64,000 nt of DNA, taken from the NCBI RefSeq assembly GCF_016586355.1, contig NZ_BLYI01000006.1, positions 124,001-188,000 on the forward strand, given 5' to 3'. The translations under genes were made by a program, and so were the position numbers. The notes under the pieces are model-generated. The model ran no database searches and was not told the origin of the DNA. It saw only the letters and a program-made list of their open reading frames with translations. Below are positions 8,845 to 17,632 of this stretch, piece after piece. The stretch is from Anaerostipes butyraticus. Its GTDB lineage: Bacteria > Bacillota > Clostridia > Lachnospirales > Lachnospiraceae. Position 1 is the first letter of the stretch, and each line of letters starts with the position of its first letter.

Positions 8845-8900
8845 GAGAAGTTTCGTTTTCCTTTTTTGCTGGGGCGCTTCGGCCGGCGGATGATACAAAT

Positions 8901-8933
8901 AAAAAAGAAGCCTGACGGTTGGCTTCTTTTTTT
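8901..8933. terminator. Bidirectional terminator between holA and rpsT
   Basis: AAGAAGCC (8905-8912), eight-base loop, GGCTTCTT (8921-8928), with T residues to 8933 on the plus strand and six A residues from 8901 giving a T run on the minus strand. It serves both convergent genes. Confidence 0.9.
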
Positions 8934-8968
8934 ATGGGTTAATGATTTGTTTTATATCTATATTCGAA

Positions 8969-9232
8969 TTAAGCTACTTTGTTTACAGCTTTTGTCAGAC
9001 GGGAAATCTTTCTGGAAGCTGTATTTTTGTGGTAGATTCCTTTAGAAGCTGCTTTGTTGATTTCAGCGATGCATGCTTTTAATGCGTCTTCAGCTGCTGC
9101 TTTATCAGCTGCTGCGATGGCTGCTTCTACCTTTTTCACATAAGTTTTAACTTTAGATTTGATTGCTTTGTTTCTTGCTGTTTTTGTTTCGATTACTTTA
9201 ATTCTCTTTTTTGCAGATTTAATGTTTGCCAA
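8969..9232 (-). CDS. rpsT: 30S ribosomal protein S20
   Basis: Small subunit protein S20, 87 residues, rich in Lys and Ala, with the family N-terminus (M)ANIKSAKKRIK and the C-terminal KGIYHKNTASRKISRLTKAVN block. The start is the TTG at 9232-9230, directly before ANIKSAKKR and eight bases after a GGAGGT site; a further in-frame ATG at 9247 would add five residues that the family lacks. A TTG start is known for other rpsT genes and may matter for translational autoregulation. It is transcribed alone from the promoter at 9333-9361, with a leader of about 95 bases. Confidence 0.95.
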   Translation of the reverse strand: MANIKSAKKRIKVIETKTARNKAIKSKVKTYVKKVEAAIAAADKAAAEDALKACIAEINKAASKGIYHKNTASRKISRLTKAVNKVA

Positions 9233-9287
9233 TGTGGGCACCTCCAATATGATAACATTCTTTTTATTTGATTCGTTTCGTGATTCA

Positions 9288-9317
9288 TCTATAGCGAGAC
9301 ACGGTTTAAGCCATAGA
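9288..9317 (-). other. Hairpin in the rpsT leader
   Basis: On the minus strand TCTATGGC (9317-9310) can pair with GCTATAGA (9295-9288) across a 14-base loop. It lies in the untranslated leader between promoter and ribosome site and could take part in control by S20 binding, which is inference. Confidence 0.4.
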
Positions 9318-9332
9318 CAAACATACTGTTAT

Positions 9333-9361
9333 ATCTTATAGAATTCCGGTTTTTTTGTCAA
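9333..9361 (-). promoter_or_regulatory. Sigma-A promoter of rpsT
   Basis: On the minus strand a perfect TTGACA (9361-9356), a 17-base spacer and TAAGAT (9338-9333). Confidence 0.8.
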
Positions 9362-9380
9362 TATCCTGATGGGAAAAAAT

Positions 9381-9410
9381 ACATAAATTATTGAAAAAAA
9401 TACAATACTA
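9381..9410 (+). promoter_or_regulatory. Possible forespore (sigma-G/F) promoter of gpr
   Basis: ACATA (9381-9385), 18 bases, AATACTA (9404-9410): four of five and six of seven matches to the sigma-G consensus GHATR and CATNHTA. No sigma-A-like pair is seen here. It precedes gpr by 21 bases, and forespore control is what is known for gpr in Bacillus. Confidence 0.5.
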
Positions 9411-9431
9411 ACTCAAAAAAAGGAGGCAGCT

Positions 9432-10292
9432 ATGCAGAATCGAACCGATCTGGCTCTGGAACTGAAGGAAGATGCAAAGGAAAGTTCCTTGTTATCCGGA
9501 ATTGCGGTTACCACAAGGATTGACGCTTCTCATCATATCAAGGAGACGAAGATTACCATTAAAAATAGAAAAGGAGAAGAAGCCCTTGGAAAACCAAAAG
9601 GACAGTACATTACGATTGAAACAAAAGATTTGTCGAGAAATGATCAGGGATTTCATAGGGAGATGAGTGATGCGCTGTTTTCTAATTTGAAAAGCATGAT
9701 CTCAGAAGACAGCAAAATTCTTGTGGCAGGACTGGGAAACGCGGGAGTTACGGCGGATTCCCTGGGCCCGAAAGTCGTAGAAAATCTCTATATTACCCGG
9801 CATTTGAAAAAAGAAGGGATGATAAAAGAAGCGAGAGAGTTAAGCGCTATCGCGCCAGGAGTCATGGCGCAGACTGGAATAGAAACCAGCGAAATTTTAG
9901 AGGCCCTGGTAGAAAAAACAAAGCCGGATGTTATGATTGCTATTGACGCACTGGCAGCCAGAAGTTCCAAACGTCTGAACCGAACCATTCAGATCAGTGA
10001 TACAGGAATCGCTCCGGGATCCGGAGTAGGAAATCACAGGAATGAGATTACCAGACATACAGTAGGAATTCCTGTGCTGGCTATCGGAGTGCCAACGGTA
10101 ATTTCTGTGCCGGCGATTATCAATGATCTTCTGGAAGAGGAAGAACAGGAGACAGCTTATAAGAAACTGGATAAAGAATTTATTTCCATGCATGTTACGC
10201 CTAAAAATATTGATGAATCTATAAGAAGGATCAGTTATACGATCTCAGAAGGAATTAATCAATTGCTGCATATTCGTGAAAATCGTGAATAG
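9432..10292 (+). CDS. gpr: GPR germination endopeptidase
   Basis: Spore protease of 286 residues that degrades small acid-soluble spore proteins during germination, made as a zymogen in the forespore. The N-terminal RTDLALELKEDA segment is the propeptide region; the catalytic core has GLGNAGVTADSLGPKVVENL (about 103-122), APGVMAQTGIET and IAIDALAARS. The family is an aspartate-type protease related to HybD. The start ATG has an AAAGGAGG site. spoIIP follows after nine bases, as in other Clostridia and Bacillus, so the two are co-transcribed at least in part. Confidence 0.95.
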   Translation: MQNRTDLALELKEDAKESSLLSGIAVTTRIDASHHIKETKITIKNRKGEEALGKPKGQYITIETKDLSRNDQGFHREMSDALFSNLKSMISEDSKILVAGLGNAGVTADSLGPKVVENLYITRHLKKEGMIKEARELSAIAPGVMAQTGIETSEILEALVEKTKPDVMIAIDALAARSSKRLNRTIQISDTGIAPGSGVGNHRNEITRHTVGIPVLAIGVPTVISVPAIINDLLEEEEQETAYKKLDKEFISMHVTPKNIDESIRRISYTISEGINQLLHIRENRE

Positions 10293-10301
10293 AATGAAAA
10301 C

Positions 10302-11411
10302 ATGGGGAAAAAAAAGAGATGGACCATGCTCCTTTGTTTCTGCTTGTTTGTGATTTTCACGGCAGCCGGGACGGTAAGAAACCAGGAATTTGCAGTAGAG
10401 GCAGTGACTGGGTATTATGACGGCCTGATGGAAAGTTTTTTTCCGTCCTATCGAAATAAAAGTCAGCCTGTTTATGGGACAGTCCTGTCCAGAATGATCG
10501 GAATTTACCGGGAAGAAGTAAACCCGCTGCTTCAGTACAGCAGTGATTACCGAAAGACTACAGGGGAAGATCTGGTATCAGGAGAATACTATTATTTTGA
10601 AGATGATGAAGACAGAGACAACAGTGTAGAGGAAGTGGCAGAAGGAACAAAGAAATTTAATCTGAAAAACTGGGAAAAACCGGCATACCTGAGAAAATAT
10701 ATTTACCAGATTGACAGTACGACCATGGTAACCAACAGTGAGATCAATGGAAAAGAACTGCTGGGAATGGATTTAAGTCTTTCAAAATCAGATTCTCCCC
10801 AGGTACTGATCTATCATACACATGGAAGCGAGCAGTATAAAGACAGCCGTCCGGGCAGTAAGAGTGATACAGTGATCGGTGTCGGAGATGAACTGACCAG
10901 AGAGCTGAAGGAAAGAGGAGTTTCTGTAATCCATGACCGAAAGGTTTACGATATGAGAAATGGAAAAGAAGAGCGTTCCAAAGCCTATGATTATGCGGCA
11001 AATGCCATAGAAAAGTATTTAAAAAAATATCCGGGGATTCAGGTGATCATTGATCTTCACCGGGATGGTGTCAATGAAAACACTCATCTTGTGACAACGC
11101 AGAATGGGAAGAAAATGGCGCAGATCATGTTTTTTAACGGGGTCAGCCGAACAGCCAGCAATGGAAATCTTTCCTATCTGAAAAACCCAAACAAAAAAAC
11201 GAATCTTGCTTTCAGCCTTCAGCTTCAGGCAGAGGCTATGAAAAAATATCCGGGATTTACCAGAAAGATTTATATCAAGGGATACCGGTATAATCTTCAT
11301 TACCGGGGCAGAAGTCTCCTGGTAGAGGTAGGAGCCCAGAATAATACGGTAAAACAGGCAAAAGCATCCATGAGTTTACTTGCTGAATTATTGAATAATG
11401 TGTTATACTGA
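10302..11411 (+). CDS. spoIIP: Stage II sporulation protein P
   Basis: Membrane-anchored cell wall hydrolase of the SpoIIDMP engulfment complex, with amidase and endopeptidase activity on septal peptidoglycan. 369 residues: a single N-terminal membrane segment (about 7-24) and, from about 165, the SpoIIP catalytic domain with IYHTHGSEQY, VIIDLHRDG and the late LVEVGAQNN segment carrying the zinc and catalytic residues. The middle part (about 45-150) is variable linker. It starts nine bases after gpr. Confidence 0.93.
   Translation: MGKKKRWTMLLCFCLFVIFTAAGTVRNQEFAVEAVTGYYDGLMESFFPSYRNKSQPVYGTVLSRMIGIYREEVNPLLQYSSDYRKTTGEDLVSGEYYYFEDDEDRDNSVEEVAEGTKKFNLKNWEKPAYLRKYIYQIDSTTMVTNSEINGKELLGMDLSLSKSDSPQVLIYHTHGSEQYKDSRPGSKSDTVIGVGDELTRELKERGVSVIHDRKVYDMRNGKEERSKAYDYAANAIEKYLKKYPGIQVIIDLHRDGVNENTHLVTTQNGKKMAQIMFFNGVSRTASNGNLSYLKNPNKKTNLAFSLQLQAEAMKKYPGFTRKIYIKGYRYNLHYRGRSLLVEVGAQNNTVKQAKASMSLLAELLNNVLY
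11380..11409 (+). promoter_or_regulatory. Possible promoter of lepA within the spoIIP end
   Basis: TTGCTG (11380-11385), 18-base spacer, TATACT (11404-11409). A separate promoter is expected because lepA is vegetative while the two genes before it are sporulation genes. The match is moderate. Confidence 0.4.
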
Positions 11412-11460
11412 ACCGTAAGTTCTATGGAAAGAACGAGTAGATGTGTTTAGGAGGAAACTT

Positions 11461-13272
11461 ATGGCTGCTGATCAGAGCAAAATTCGTAATTTTTGTATCA
11501 TTGCCCATATTGATCATGGAAAATCAACGCTGGCAGACCGGATCATCCAGATGACAGGAACGCTGACTGACCGGGAGATGCAGGAGCAGGTCCTTGATAA
11601 TATGGATCTGGAGAGAGAGCGTGGAATCACTATCAAATCTCAGGCAGTGAGGATCATATATAAGGCAAAAGACGGAGAAGAATATATTTTTAATCTGATA
11701 GACACGCCGGGACATGTGGACTTTAACTATGAAGTGTCAAGAAGCCTGGCGGCTTGTGAGGGCGCAATTCTTGTAGTGGATGCGGCCCAGGGGATTGAGG
11801 CTCAGACCCTTGCTAATGTTTATCTGGCATTGGACCATGATCTGGAAATCATGCCGGTAATCAACAAGATCGATCTTCCAAGCGCTGAGCCGGAAAGGGT
11901 AAAAGCGGAAATTGAAGATGTGATCGGGATTGACGCAGAAGATGCGCCGCTGATTTCCGCAAAGAGCGGTCTTAATGTAGATCAGGTGCTGGAACAGATC
12001 GTAGAAAAGATACCGGCTCCCCAGGGAGATCCGGATGGACCGCTGCAGGGCCTGATCTTTGACAGCATATATGATGCTTATAAAGGGGTCATCATTTTTA
12101 CCAGGATCAAGGAAGGCACCATTAAGGCCGGCACCCGCATGAAGATGATGGCAACCGGAGAATCTGCGGAAGTCGTGGAGGTAGGAACCTTTGGAGCCGG
12201 GCAGTTCCTGCCGTGTGATGAACTGACGGCAGGAATGGTAGGCTATGTAACCGCAAGCCTTAAGAATGTTCATGGAACCAGAGTTGGTGACACCATCACA
12301 GATGTGGATCGTCCGTGTTCCGAGCCTCTGCCGGGATATAAAAAAGTCAATCCGATGGTTTACTGCGGATTATATCCGACAGATGGAGCAAAATATCCGG
12401 ATCTGAGGGATGCGCTGGAAAAACTGCAGCTCAATGACGCAGCGCTTCAGTTTGAGCCGGAGACGTCTGTGGCGCTGGGATTCGGATTCCGCTGTGGTTT
12501 TCTGGGGCTTCTTCATTTGGAGATTGTTCAGGAACGTCTGGAGCGAGAATATAATCTGGATCTCGTAACGACAGCTCCGGGAGTTATTTACCGGGTATAC
12601 AAAACAGACGGAACGATGGTGGAACTGACGAATCCGTCCAATCTGCCGGATCCGTCTGAGATTGACCATATGGAAGAACCAATCGTGACAGCGGAGATCA
12701 TGGTGACATCAGAATATGTAGGAGCCATCATGGGATTATGCCAGGAACGCCGGGGCGTGTATCTTGGAATGGAGTATATTGAGGAGACCCGGGCGGTGCT
12801 TCGCTATGAACTTCCGTTAAATGAGATCATATATGATTTCTTCGACGCACTGAAATCCAGATCCAGAGGATATGCCTCTCTGGATTATGAAATGAAGGGT
12901 TATGAAGAAGCGCGTCTTGTGAAACTGGACATCCTGATCAACAAAGAAGAAGTGGATGCCCTTTCCTTCATTGTCCATGAAGATACCGCATATGAAAGAG
13001 GCAGAAAGATGTGCGCCAAGCTGAAGCAGGAGATCCCGAGACACCTGTTTGAAATTCCGATTCAGGCGGCAATTGGAAGCAAGATTATCGCCAGGGAGAC
13101 AGTCAAGGCTATGCGCAAGGATGTCCTGGCCAAATGTTACGGCGGAGATATTTCAAGGAAGAGAAAACTTCTGGAAAAACAGAAAAAAGGAAAGAAGAGG
13201 ATGCGTCAGGTGGGCAGCGTAGAGATCCCGCAGGAAGCGTTCATGAGTGTGCTGAAGCTGGATGAAGATTAA
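11461..13272 (+). CDS. lepA: Elongation factor 4 (LepA)
   Basis: Ribosome-associated translational GTPase of 603 residues. The GTPase domain has [13 protein letters not shown] (P-loop), [24 protein letters not shown] and the SAKSG motif; domains II, III and V follow, and the LepA-specific C-terminal domain ends the protein with [20 protein letters not shown] 11461 is chosen because AGGAGG at 11449-11454 sits six bases upstream; a frame extension to 11443 has no such site. The hemW gene overlaps its 3' end by 11 bases. Confidence 0.97.
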   Translation: MAADQSKIRNFCIIAHIDHGKSTLADRIIQMTGTLTDREMQEQVLDNMDLERERGITIKSQAVRIIYKAKDGEEYIFNLIDTPGHVDFNYEVSRSLAACEGAILVVDAAQGIEAQTLANVYLALDHDLEIMPVINKIDLPSAEPERVKAEIEDVIGIDAEDAPLISAKSGLNVDQVLEQIVEKIPAPQGDPDGPLQGLIFDSIYDAYKGVIIFTRIKEGTIKAGTRMKMMATGESAEVVEVGTFGAGQFLPCDELTAGMVGYVTASLKNVHGTRVGDTITDVDRPCSEPLPGYKKVNPMVYCGLYPTDGAKYPDLRDALEKLQLNDAALQFEPETSVALGFGFRCGFLGLLHLEIVQERLEREYNLDLVTTAPGVIYRVYKTDGTMVELTNPSNLPDPSEIDHMEEPIVTAEIMVTSEYVGAIMGLCQERRGVYLGMEYIEETRAVLRYELPLNEIIYDFFDALKSRSRGYASLDYEMKGYEEARLVKLDILINKEEVDALSFIVHEDTAYERGRKMCAKLKQEIPRHLFEIPIQAAIGSKIIARETVKAMRKDVLAKCYGGDISRKRKLLEKQKKGKKRMRQVGSVEIPQEAFMSVLKLDED

Positions 13273-14404
13273 AGACATGGAATTATATATTCATATTCCT
13301 TTTTGCAGGAAAAAATGCAATTACTGTGATTTCTGCTCATTTTCATCATCCAAAGGACAGGTGGAAGCTTATATGGCACAGCTGGAGTCAGAAATCAGAG
13401 CCTGGGGAGAGTCCCTGCCGGGCCGGAAAATTTCCACGGTTTTCATTGGAGGAGGCACGCCGTCTCTTTTAAATGCCGGACAGATCAGACATTTGATGCA
13501 GACAGTGAGGGACAGCTTTCAGGTAGAGAAAAAAGCGGAAATCACAATGGAGGCAAACCCGGGGACGGTCTCTTTCGACCGGCTGAAAGGATATCTGGAA
13601 GCCGGAGTCAGCCGGCTCAGTTTTGGCCTTCAAAGTATGCAGGAAGAGGAACTCCAGTATCTGGGCAGGATTCACAGCCGGGAGGATTTCCTTTCTGGAT
13701 TTGAGGCTGCCAGGGCTGCCGGATTTCAGAATATCAGTGTAGATCTGATGAGCGGGATTCCAAAGCAGACAATGGAATCATTTGAAGATACCTTAAGAAA
13801 AACGGCAAAGCTTGGACCAGAACATATTTCTGCCTATAGTCTGATCATTGAGGACGGCACGCCTTTTGCGGAGGATGAGAATCTGGAAGAACTGCTGCCT
13901 TCGGAAGAAGATGACGTCAGAATGTATGAGATGACGGAAAAAATCCTTGAAGAATATGGATATCATAAATATGAAATTTCTAATTATTCCAAACCGGGAT
14001 ATGAATGTCGGCATAATCTTGGCTACTGGTCCCGGATTCCGTATCTGGGAGTTGGACTGAATGCCGCTTCCTATTTGGAAGAGAAACGGTTTCAGCAGAC
14101 GGAATCCATGAAGGAATATCTGGATCAAAAAAATTTCCTCAGATATTTTGAGGAAGCGCGGCCATTATCCTGGGAAGAACAGGTGGAAGAATTTATGTTT
14201 CTGGGACTTCGCAGAACAGCGGGTGTAAAGGAAACAGAATTTGAAGAGTGTTTTGGACGTTCTATGGAGTCAGTTTACGGACCAGTGATTGAGAAGGCGG
14301 AAAAAGGCGGATGGATAAAAAGAAATCCGGACCAGATCGCTTTAACACAGCAGGGAATTCTGTTTAGCAATCAGGTATTAAGTGAATTTCTTTTATCGGA
14401 ATAA
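13262..14404 (+). CDS. hemW: HemW-type radical SAM haem chaperone
   Basis: Radical SAM protein of 380 residues related to coproporphyrinogen dehydrogenase but, by family knowledge, a haem-binding chaperone. The cluster motif is FCRKKCNYC (CxxxCxxC, about 15-23); [18 protein letters not shown] and [11 protein letters not shown] follow, with the HemW C-terminal winged-helix domain from about 300. The CNYCDF continuation is typical of HemW. The ATG at 13262 overlaps the lepA end by 11 bases; ATG 13277 is an alternative. A separate HemZ is encoded at 46882, so the window has both relatives. Confidence 0.92.
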   Translation: MKIKDMELYIHIPFCRKKCNYCDFCSFSSSKGQVEAYMAQLESEIRAWGESLPGRKISTVFIGGGTPSLLNAGQIRHLMQTVRDSFQVEKKAEITMEANPGTVSFDRLKGYLEAGVSRLSFGLQSMQEEELQYLGRIHSREDFLSGFEAARAAGFQNISVDLMSGIPKQTMESFEDTLRKTAKLGPEHISAYSLIIEDGTPFAEDENLEELLPSEEDDVRMYEMTEKILEEYGYHKYEISNYSKPGYECRHNLGYWSRIPYLGVGLNAASYLEEKRFQQTESMKEYLDQKNFLRYFEEARPLSWEEQVEEFMFLGLRRTAGVKETEFEECFGRSMESVYGPVIEKAEKGGWIKRNPDQIALTQQGILFSNQVLSEFLLSE

Positions 14405-14414
14405 AAAGGAATGT

Positions 14415-14448
14415 GAGGAACCGATTTTTGAATCGGTTCCTCTTTTTT
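14415..14448 (+). terminator. Terminator of the lepA-hemW unit
   Basis: Perfect 12-bp stem GAGGAACCGATT / AATCGGTTCCTC with a TTTG loop, then six T residues. Confidence 0.93.
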
Positions 14449-14472
14449 GGTTATACTTTTAGAAAGGCCGCA

Positions 14473-15375
14473 TTATGGAAGTTCCAGAAGTTTTTGCACA
14501 TTGATCCGTCCCCAGCCCTGGTGGGATTTTGGTGTGTTAAGCTGATCACAGTTGAATTTCAGCTTCTTTTTTGCGTCCTTATTTGTATAATACGGGTATT
14601 TTTCCAGAAGCAGAGCCATGGCTCCGGAAACGACCGGGGTTGCCATGGAAGTGCCGCTTTTCACAGCGTAGCGGTTATGGAGACTGCAGGAATAGATATT
14701 GGTTCCCGGAGCGACGACATCCGGCTTCATAACACAGGAACGGGTCGGTCCTCGTCCGGAATAATGACTTGGAAGTCTGCGGTTTCCCCAGATTTTCAGG
14801 GAGTCATCGCTGGAGCCCACGGTAATGATCTTATGACTGTTGCCTGGGATTGAGATACTCTGCGGCCGGGGTCCATGGTTGCCTCCTGCGATACAGACGA
14901 TCAGTCCGTCATCCCACAGCTGGTTTACCTGACGAAGGATTTCGCGGCTGGTCTGGTCTTCGTCAGTTCCCGGACTTCCGATGGAAATATTTACAATACG
15001 GATTTGATAGATCCTGTAATTTTCGTGGATCCATTGAAGACCATGGATGAATGCTGAGGGCACGCCGTTTCCAAGAGAATTTAAAACTTTCAGGGATATG
15101 ATATGAGCTTTTGGAGCGATGCCGATATAATCTTTGCCGGTTCTGCCTGCGGAACAGGCAATTCCTGTGATATGAGTGCCGTGGCTGTTATCATCGTAGC
15201 ATTCATATTTATGATGAACGAAGTCAACAAAGGCTTCGATACGCTGACTGACAGGGGAAAAATCCCGATGGGGAGACAGTCCGGTATCCAGAAAAGCGAT
15301 GCCGATGCCGTCTCCCAGAAAGCCGTTTTTATGGGCCAGATCCGCATGGATCTGAGCGGAAACAGGTTGTATCAT
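14473..15375 (-). CDS. S8-family subtilase, intracellular type
   Basis: Subtilisin-like serine protease of 300 residues with the full triad: Asp30 in IAFLDTGLSPH, His65 in NSHGTHITGIA and Ser243 in SGTSMATPVVSGA; the oxyanion Asn is in AGGNHGP (about 166). There is no signal peptide and no long propeptide, since the catalytic domain begins within about 20 residues, which resembles Bacillus intracellular serine proteases. The start has an AAAGGAG site. It is a single-gene unit divergent from the lrgAB pair. The substrate is unknown. Confidence 0.9.
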   Translation of the reverse strand: MIQPVSAQIHADLAHKNGFLGDGIGIAFLDTGLSPHRDFSPVSQRIEAFVDFVHHKYECYDDNSHGTHITGIACSAGRTGKDYIGIAPKAHIISLKVLNSLGNGVPSAFIHGLQWIHENYRIYQIRIVNISIGSPGTDEDQTSREILRQVNQLWDDGLIVCIAGGNHGPRPQSISIPGNSHKIITVGSSDDSLKIWGNRRLPSHYSGRGPTRSCVMKPDVVAPGTNIYSCSLHNRYAVKSGTSMATPVVSGAMALLLEKYPYYTNKDAKKKLKFNCDQLNTPKSHQGWGRINVQKLLELP

Positions 15376-15442
15376 TTCTTTTCTCCTTTTTGTTCTATTA
15401 TAGAATACGTAAAAAGGCAGAAAAGGGTTTGTGGGAGAAGTT

Positions 15443-15790
15443 ATGAAATATTTAAAACAATGGATGCTGATACTGATCTTTACTCTGCTGGGAGAGCTTC
15501 TGAAGGCGATTCTGCCGTTTCAGATTCCGGCAGGAATATACGGACTGATTCTGATGTTTTTTTGTCTCTGGTCAGGGATTCTGCGAAAAGATCAGATTCA
15601 GGAAACCGCAGGGTTCCTGCTTCATATTATGCCGGTCATGTTTATACCAGCGGCAGCAGGAATCCTGCAGGCGGGAGAAGAATTAAGAAAAATCTGGGTG
15701 CCGGCGCTTTTTGCAGCTGTGATCGTTACGGCGGCGGTTATGGCCGTGTCAGCGGCGGCAGCTCAGAAAACATCAGGAAAAGGAGAATGA
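15443..15790 (+). CDS. CidA/LrgA-family holin-like membrane protein
   Basis: 115 residues with four membrane segments. The segment FQIPAGIYGLILMF followed by MFIPAAAGIL is typical of the CidA/LrgA family, proposed to modulate murein hydrolase activity or to carry small metabolites such as pyruvate. ATG 15443 after GGGAG (15433-15437) is preferred to the upstream GTG 15431. The LrgB partner starts one base after the stop codon, so the two are one functional unit. Which of the Lrg or Cid subtypes it is cannot be told. Confidence 0.83.
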   Translation: MKYLKQWMLILIFTLLGELLKAILPFQIPAGIYGLILMFFCLWSGILRKDQIQETAGFLLHIMPVMFIPAAAGILQAGEELRKIWVPALFAAVIVTAAVMAVSAAAAQKTSGKGE

Positions 15791-15791
15791 G

Positions 15792-16484
15792 ATGGGTGCG
15801 TTTTTTCGAAATTCCATATTTGCAGGCGCGGCTCTGACGCTGGCTTCTTATGAAATCGGACAGATCATCAGAAAAAAATACCGGTCGGCCCTGTTTCATC
15901 CGCTGTTCCTGGCGTCAGTGATCGTGATCCTGATTTTGAAAATATTTCAGATCGAGTATGAAGATTATTTCAGAAGTGCCAGGTATATTTCTTTTTATTT
16001 AACACCGGCGACGGTCTGTCTGGCCCTGCCGCTTTATGACCAGCTTCATCTGTTAAAACGAAATGCCCGTGCGGCGGCAGCCGGAATCATGTCAGGCACG
16101 CTGACCAGTTTTTTGTCCGTGTATCTGCTCGCCAGATGGTTTCGGCTGTCAAGGCAGGAATATGTAACGCTTCTTCCAAAATCCATTACAACCGCCATTG
16201 GGATTGAGATTTCAGAAGAACTGGGTGGAATTATTTCTGTAACAACAGCGGTGATTCTTATGAGCGGGATTTTTGGAAGTCTGATGGCAGAATTTATTTT
16301 TAAGATTTGTAAGATAGAAGATCCGATAGCAAGAGGAATTGCCCTTGGAACGGCCTCTCATGCGGTAGGGACAGCAAAAGCCATGGAGTCAGGAGGCGAA
16401 GAAGGGGCGATGGGAAGTTTTGCCATTGTCGCTTCCGGGCTGGTTTCGGTTCTTCTTGCGCCAGTTTTTGTAAAGTTGTTTTAA
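15792..16484 (+). CDS. lrgB: LrgB-family membrane protein
   Basis: 230 residues, strongly hydrophobic, with about six to seven membrane helices. Family marks are PKSITTAIGIEISEELGG (about 134-151), ISVTTAVILMSGIFG and the C-terminal GTASHAVGTAKAMESG stretch. It is the usual partner of LrgA/CidA and is translationally coupled to it. Proposed roles in related systems are control of autolysis and uptake or export of pyruvate-like acids; neither can be confirmed here. Confidence 0.9.
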   Translation: MGAFFRNSIFAGAALTLASYEIGQIIRKKYRSALFHPLFLASVIVILILKIFQIEYEDYFRSARYISFYLTPATVCLALPLYDQLHLLKRNARAAAAGIMSGTLTSFLSVYLLARWFRLSRQEYVTLLPKSITTAIGIEISEELGGIISVTTAVILMSGIFGSLMAEFIFKICKIEDPIARGIALGTASHAVGTAKAMESGGEEGAMGSFAIVASGLVSVLLAPVFVKLF

Positions 16485-16503
16485 GTGAAAATTTTCGACA
16501 TGC

Positions 16504-16534
16504 AAAAAGCTGCCGGTTTTAAAAGGCAGCTTTT
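16504..16534. terminator. Bidirectional terminator between lrgB and the glycosyltransferase gene
   Basis: AAAAGCTGCC / GGCAGCTTTT with a ten-base loop; short T tract on the plus strand and a five-A run on the left that gives T residues on the minus strand. Confidence 0.75.
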
Positions 16535-16545
16535 GTTATGGTTAT

Positions 16546-17562
16546 TTAATTGAACCCGATAAATTTACGGGCAGCTTTGTAGATACCGATCGTTGTTTTC
16601 CTTCCGCCGTATCCAGGAAGGTTAACGGCAAATCCGACAATGCTGTGGCGGATTTTGCGGTAAAGCTGTTTGTCCTGATCGTACAGGTAGCGCCATAGTT
16701 CTTTCTTCATCTTAAGATGTTCTTTCTTTCCGGATTTCAGTGCAATAATGGAAGAAATGCACATGATGATAGAAAGATAATGACGCATATATCTGGCCAG
16801 AGGCTTGCTGTCCAGCTGGAATCCGGCAAGATAATCGATCATGACTTTTGTGACATAAAACTGCTGATCGATTCTCTTGATCATGTTGGCTTCGTTAACA
16901 GACTGATCGTCTCTTCCAATAAAATAGCGATAGAAATTTACGTCCAGATAGTACATGGTCTTCACATAAGGAAGAGGTTTGAAGACGTAAATATTGTCAA
17001 CATAAAAAGTATGTTCCGGAAGCTTTAAGCCGCATTCCCGCAGAAGAGCGGTCCGGTAAATAACGGAATGCATCAGAATATACTGTCCAATCGGAAAACG
17101 TTTTACATCGCTCCATCGGAAAATCTTTTCTTTTGGAATAGCGTGACGGTAGTGGATGACTGTCTTGTGTTTTGCGCCCTGTTTCTCATATACATAGTTG
17201 GCAAGCAGCATGTCAAGGACAGTACCCTTGTCGTAGAAATCTGAGAGCGTCTCCATGATCTTATCGTATGCGGCACGGTTTACCCAGTCATCACTGTCGA
17301 CAACTTTCAGGTAGATGCCGGACGCATTGGCGATTCCGGTGTTGACAGCACCGCCGTGGCCTTTGTTTTCCTGGTGGATGGCACGGCAGATGGAAGGGTA
17401 TTTTTTTTCATATTCATTAGCAATATCGGCCGTATGGTCGGAAGAACCGTCATTGACGATCAGGATTTCCACTTTTTCACCGCCTGCAAGAAGCGTATCA
17501 ATGCAGTGGCGCATATATTCCTGGGAGTTGTAACATGGTACAACAAAGGATAATAATTTCAT
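16546..17562 (-). CDS. Family 2 glycosyltransferase
   Basis: GT-A type glycosyltransferase of 338 residues. The N-terminal domain shows FVVPCYNSQEYM (nucleotide-binding start), ILIVNDGSSDHT, GHGGAVNTGIANASG and the metal-binding VVDSDDWV (DxD-like, about 93-100). The C-terminal 130 residues are helical and lack membrane segments. The start at 17562 has a GGAGGT site six bases upstream; a longer form from 17574 would overlap that site. No polysaccharide cluster is near, so the acceptor is unknown. Confidence 0.88.
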   Translation of the reverse strand: MKLLSFVVPCYNSQEYMRHCIDTLLAGGEKVEILIVNDGSSDHTADIANEYEKKYPSICRAIHQENKGHGGAVNTGIANASGIYLKVVDSDDWVNRAAYDKIMETLSDFYDKGTVLDMLLANYVYEKQGAKHKTVIHYRHAIPKEKIFRWSDVKRFPIGQYILMHSVIYRTALLRECGLKLPEHTFYVDNIYVFKPLPYVKTMYYLDVNFYRYFIGRDDQSVNEANMIKRIDQQFYVTKVMIDYLAGFQLDSKPLARYMRHYLSIIMCISSIIALKSGKKEHLKMKKELWRYLYDQDKQLYRKIRHSIVGFAVNLPGYGGRKTTIGIYKAARKFIGFN

Positions 17563-17603
17563 AGTTACCTCCAAATTCTGTTAATGATTTTGGTCATTTT
17601 CCT

Positions 17604-17632
17604 ATTATAAACTCTTTTTGGGAAATTAGCAA
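17604..17632 (-). promoter_or_regulatory. Sigma-A promoter of the glycosyltransferase gene
   Basis: On the minus strand TTGCTA (17632-17627), 17 bases, perfect TATAAT (17609-17604). The -35 lies inside the last codons of the ABC-F gene. Confidence 0.65.
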
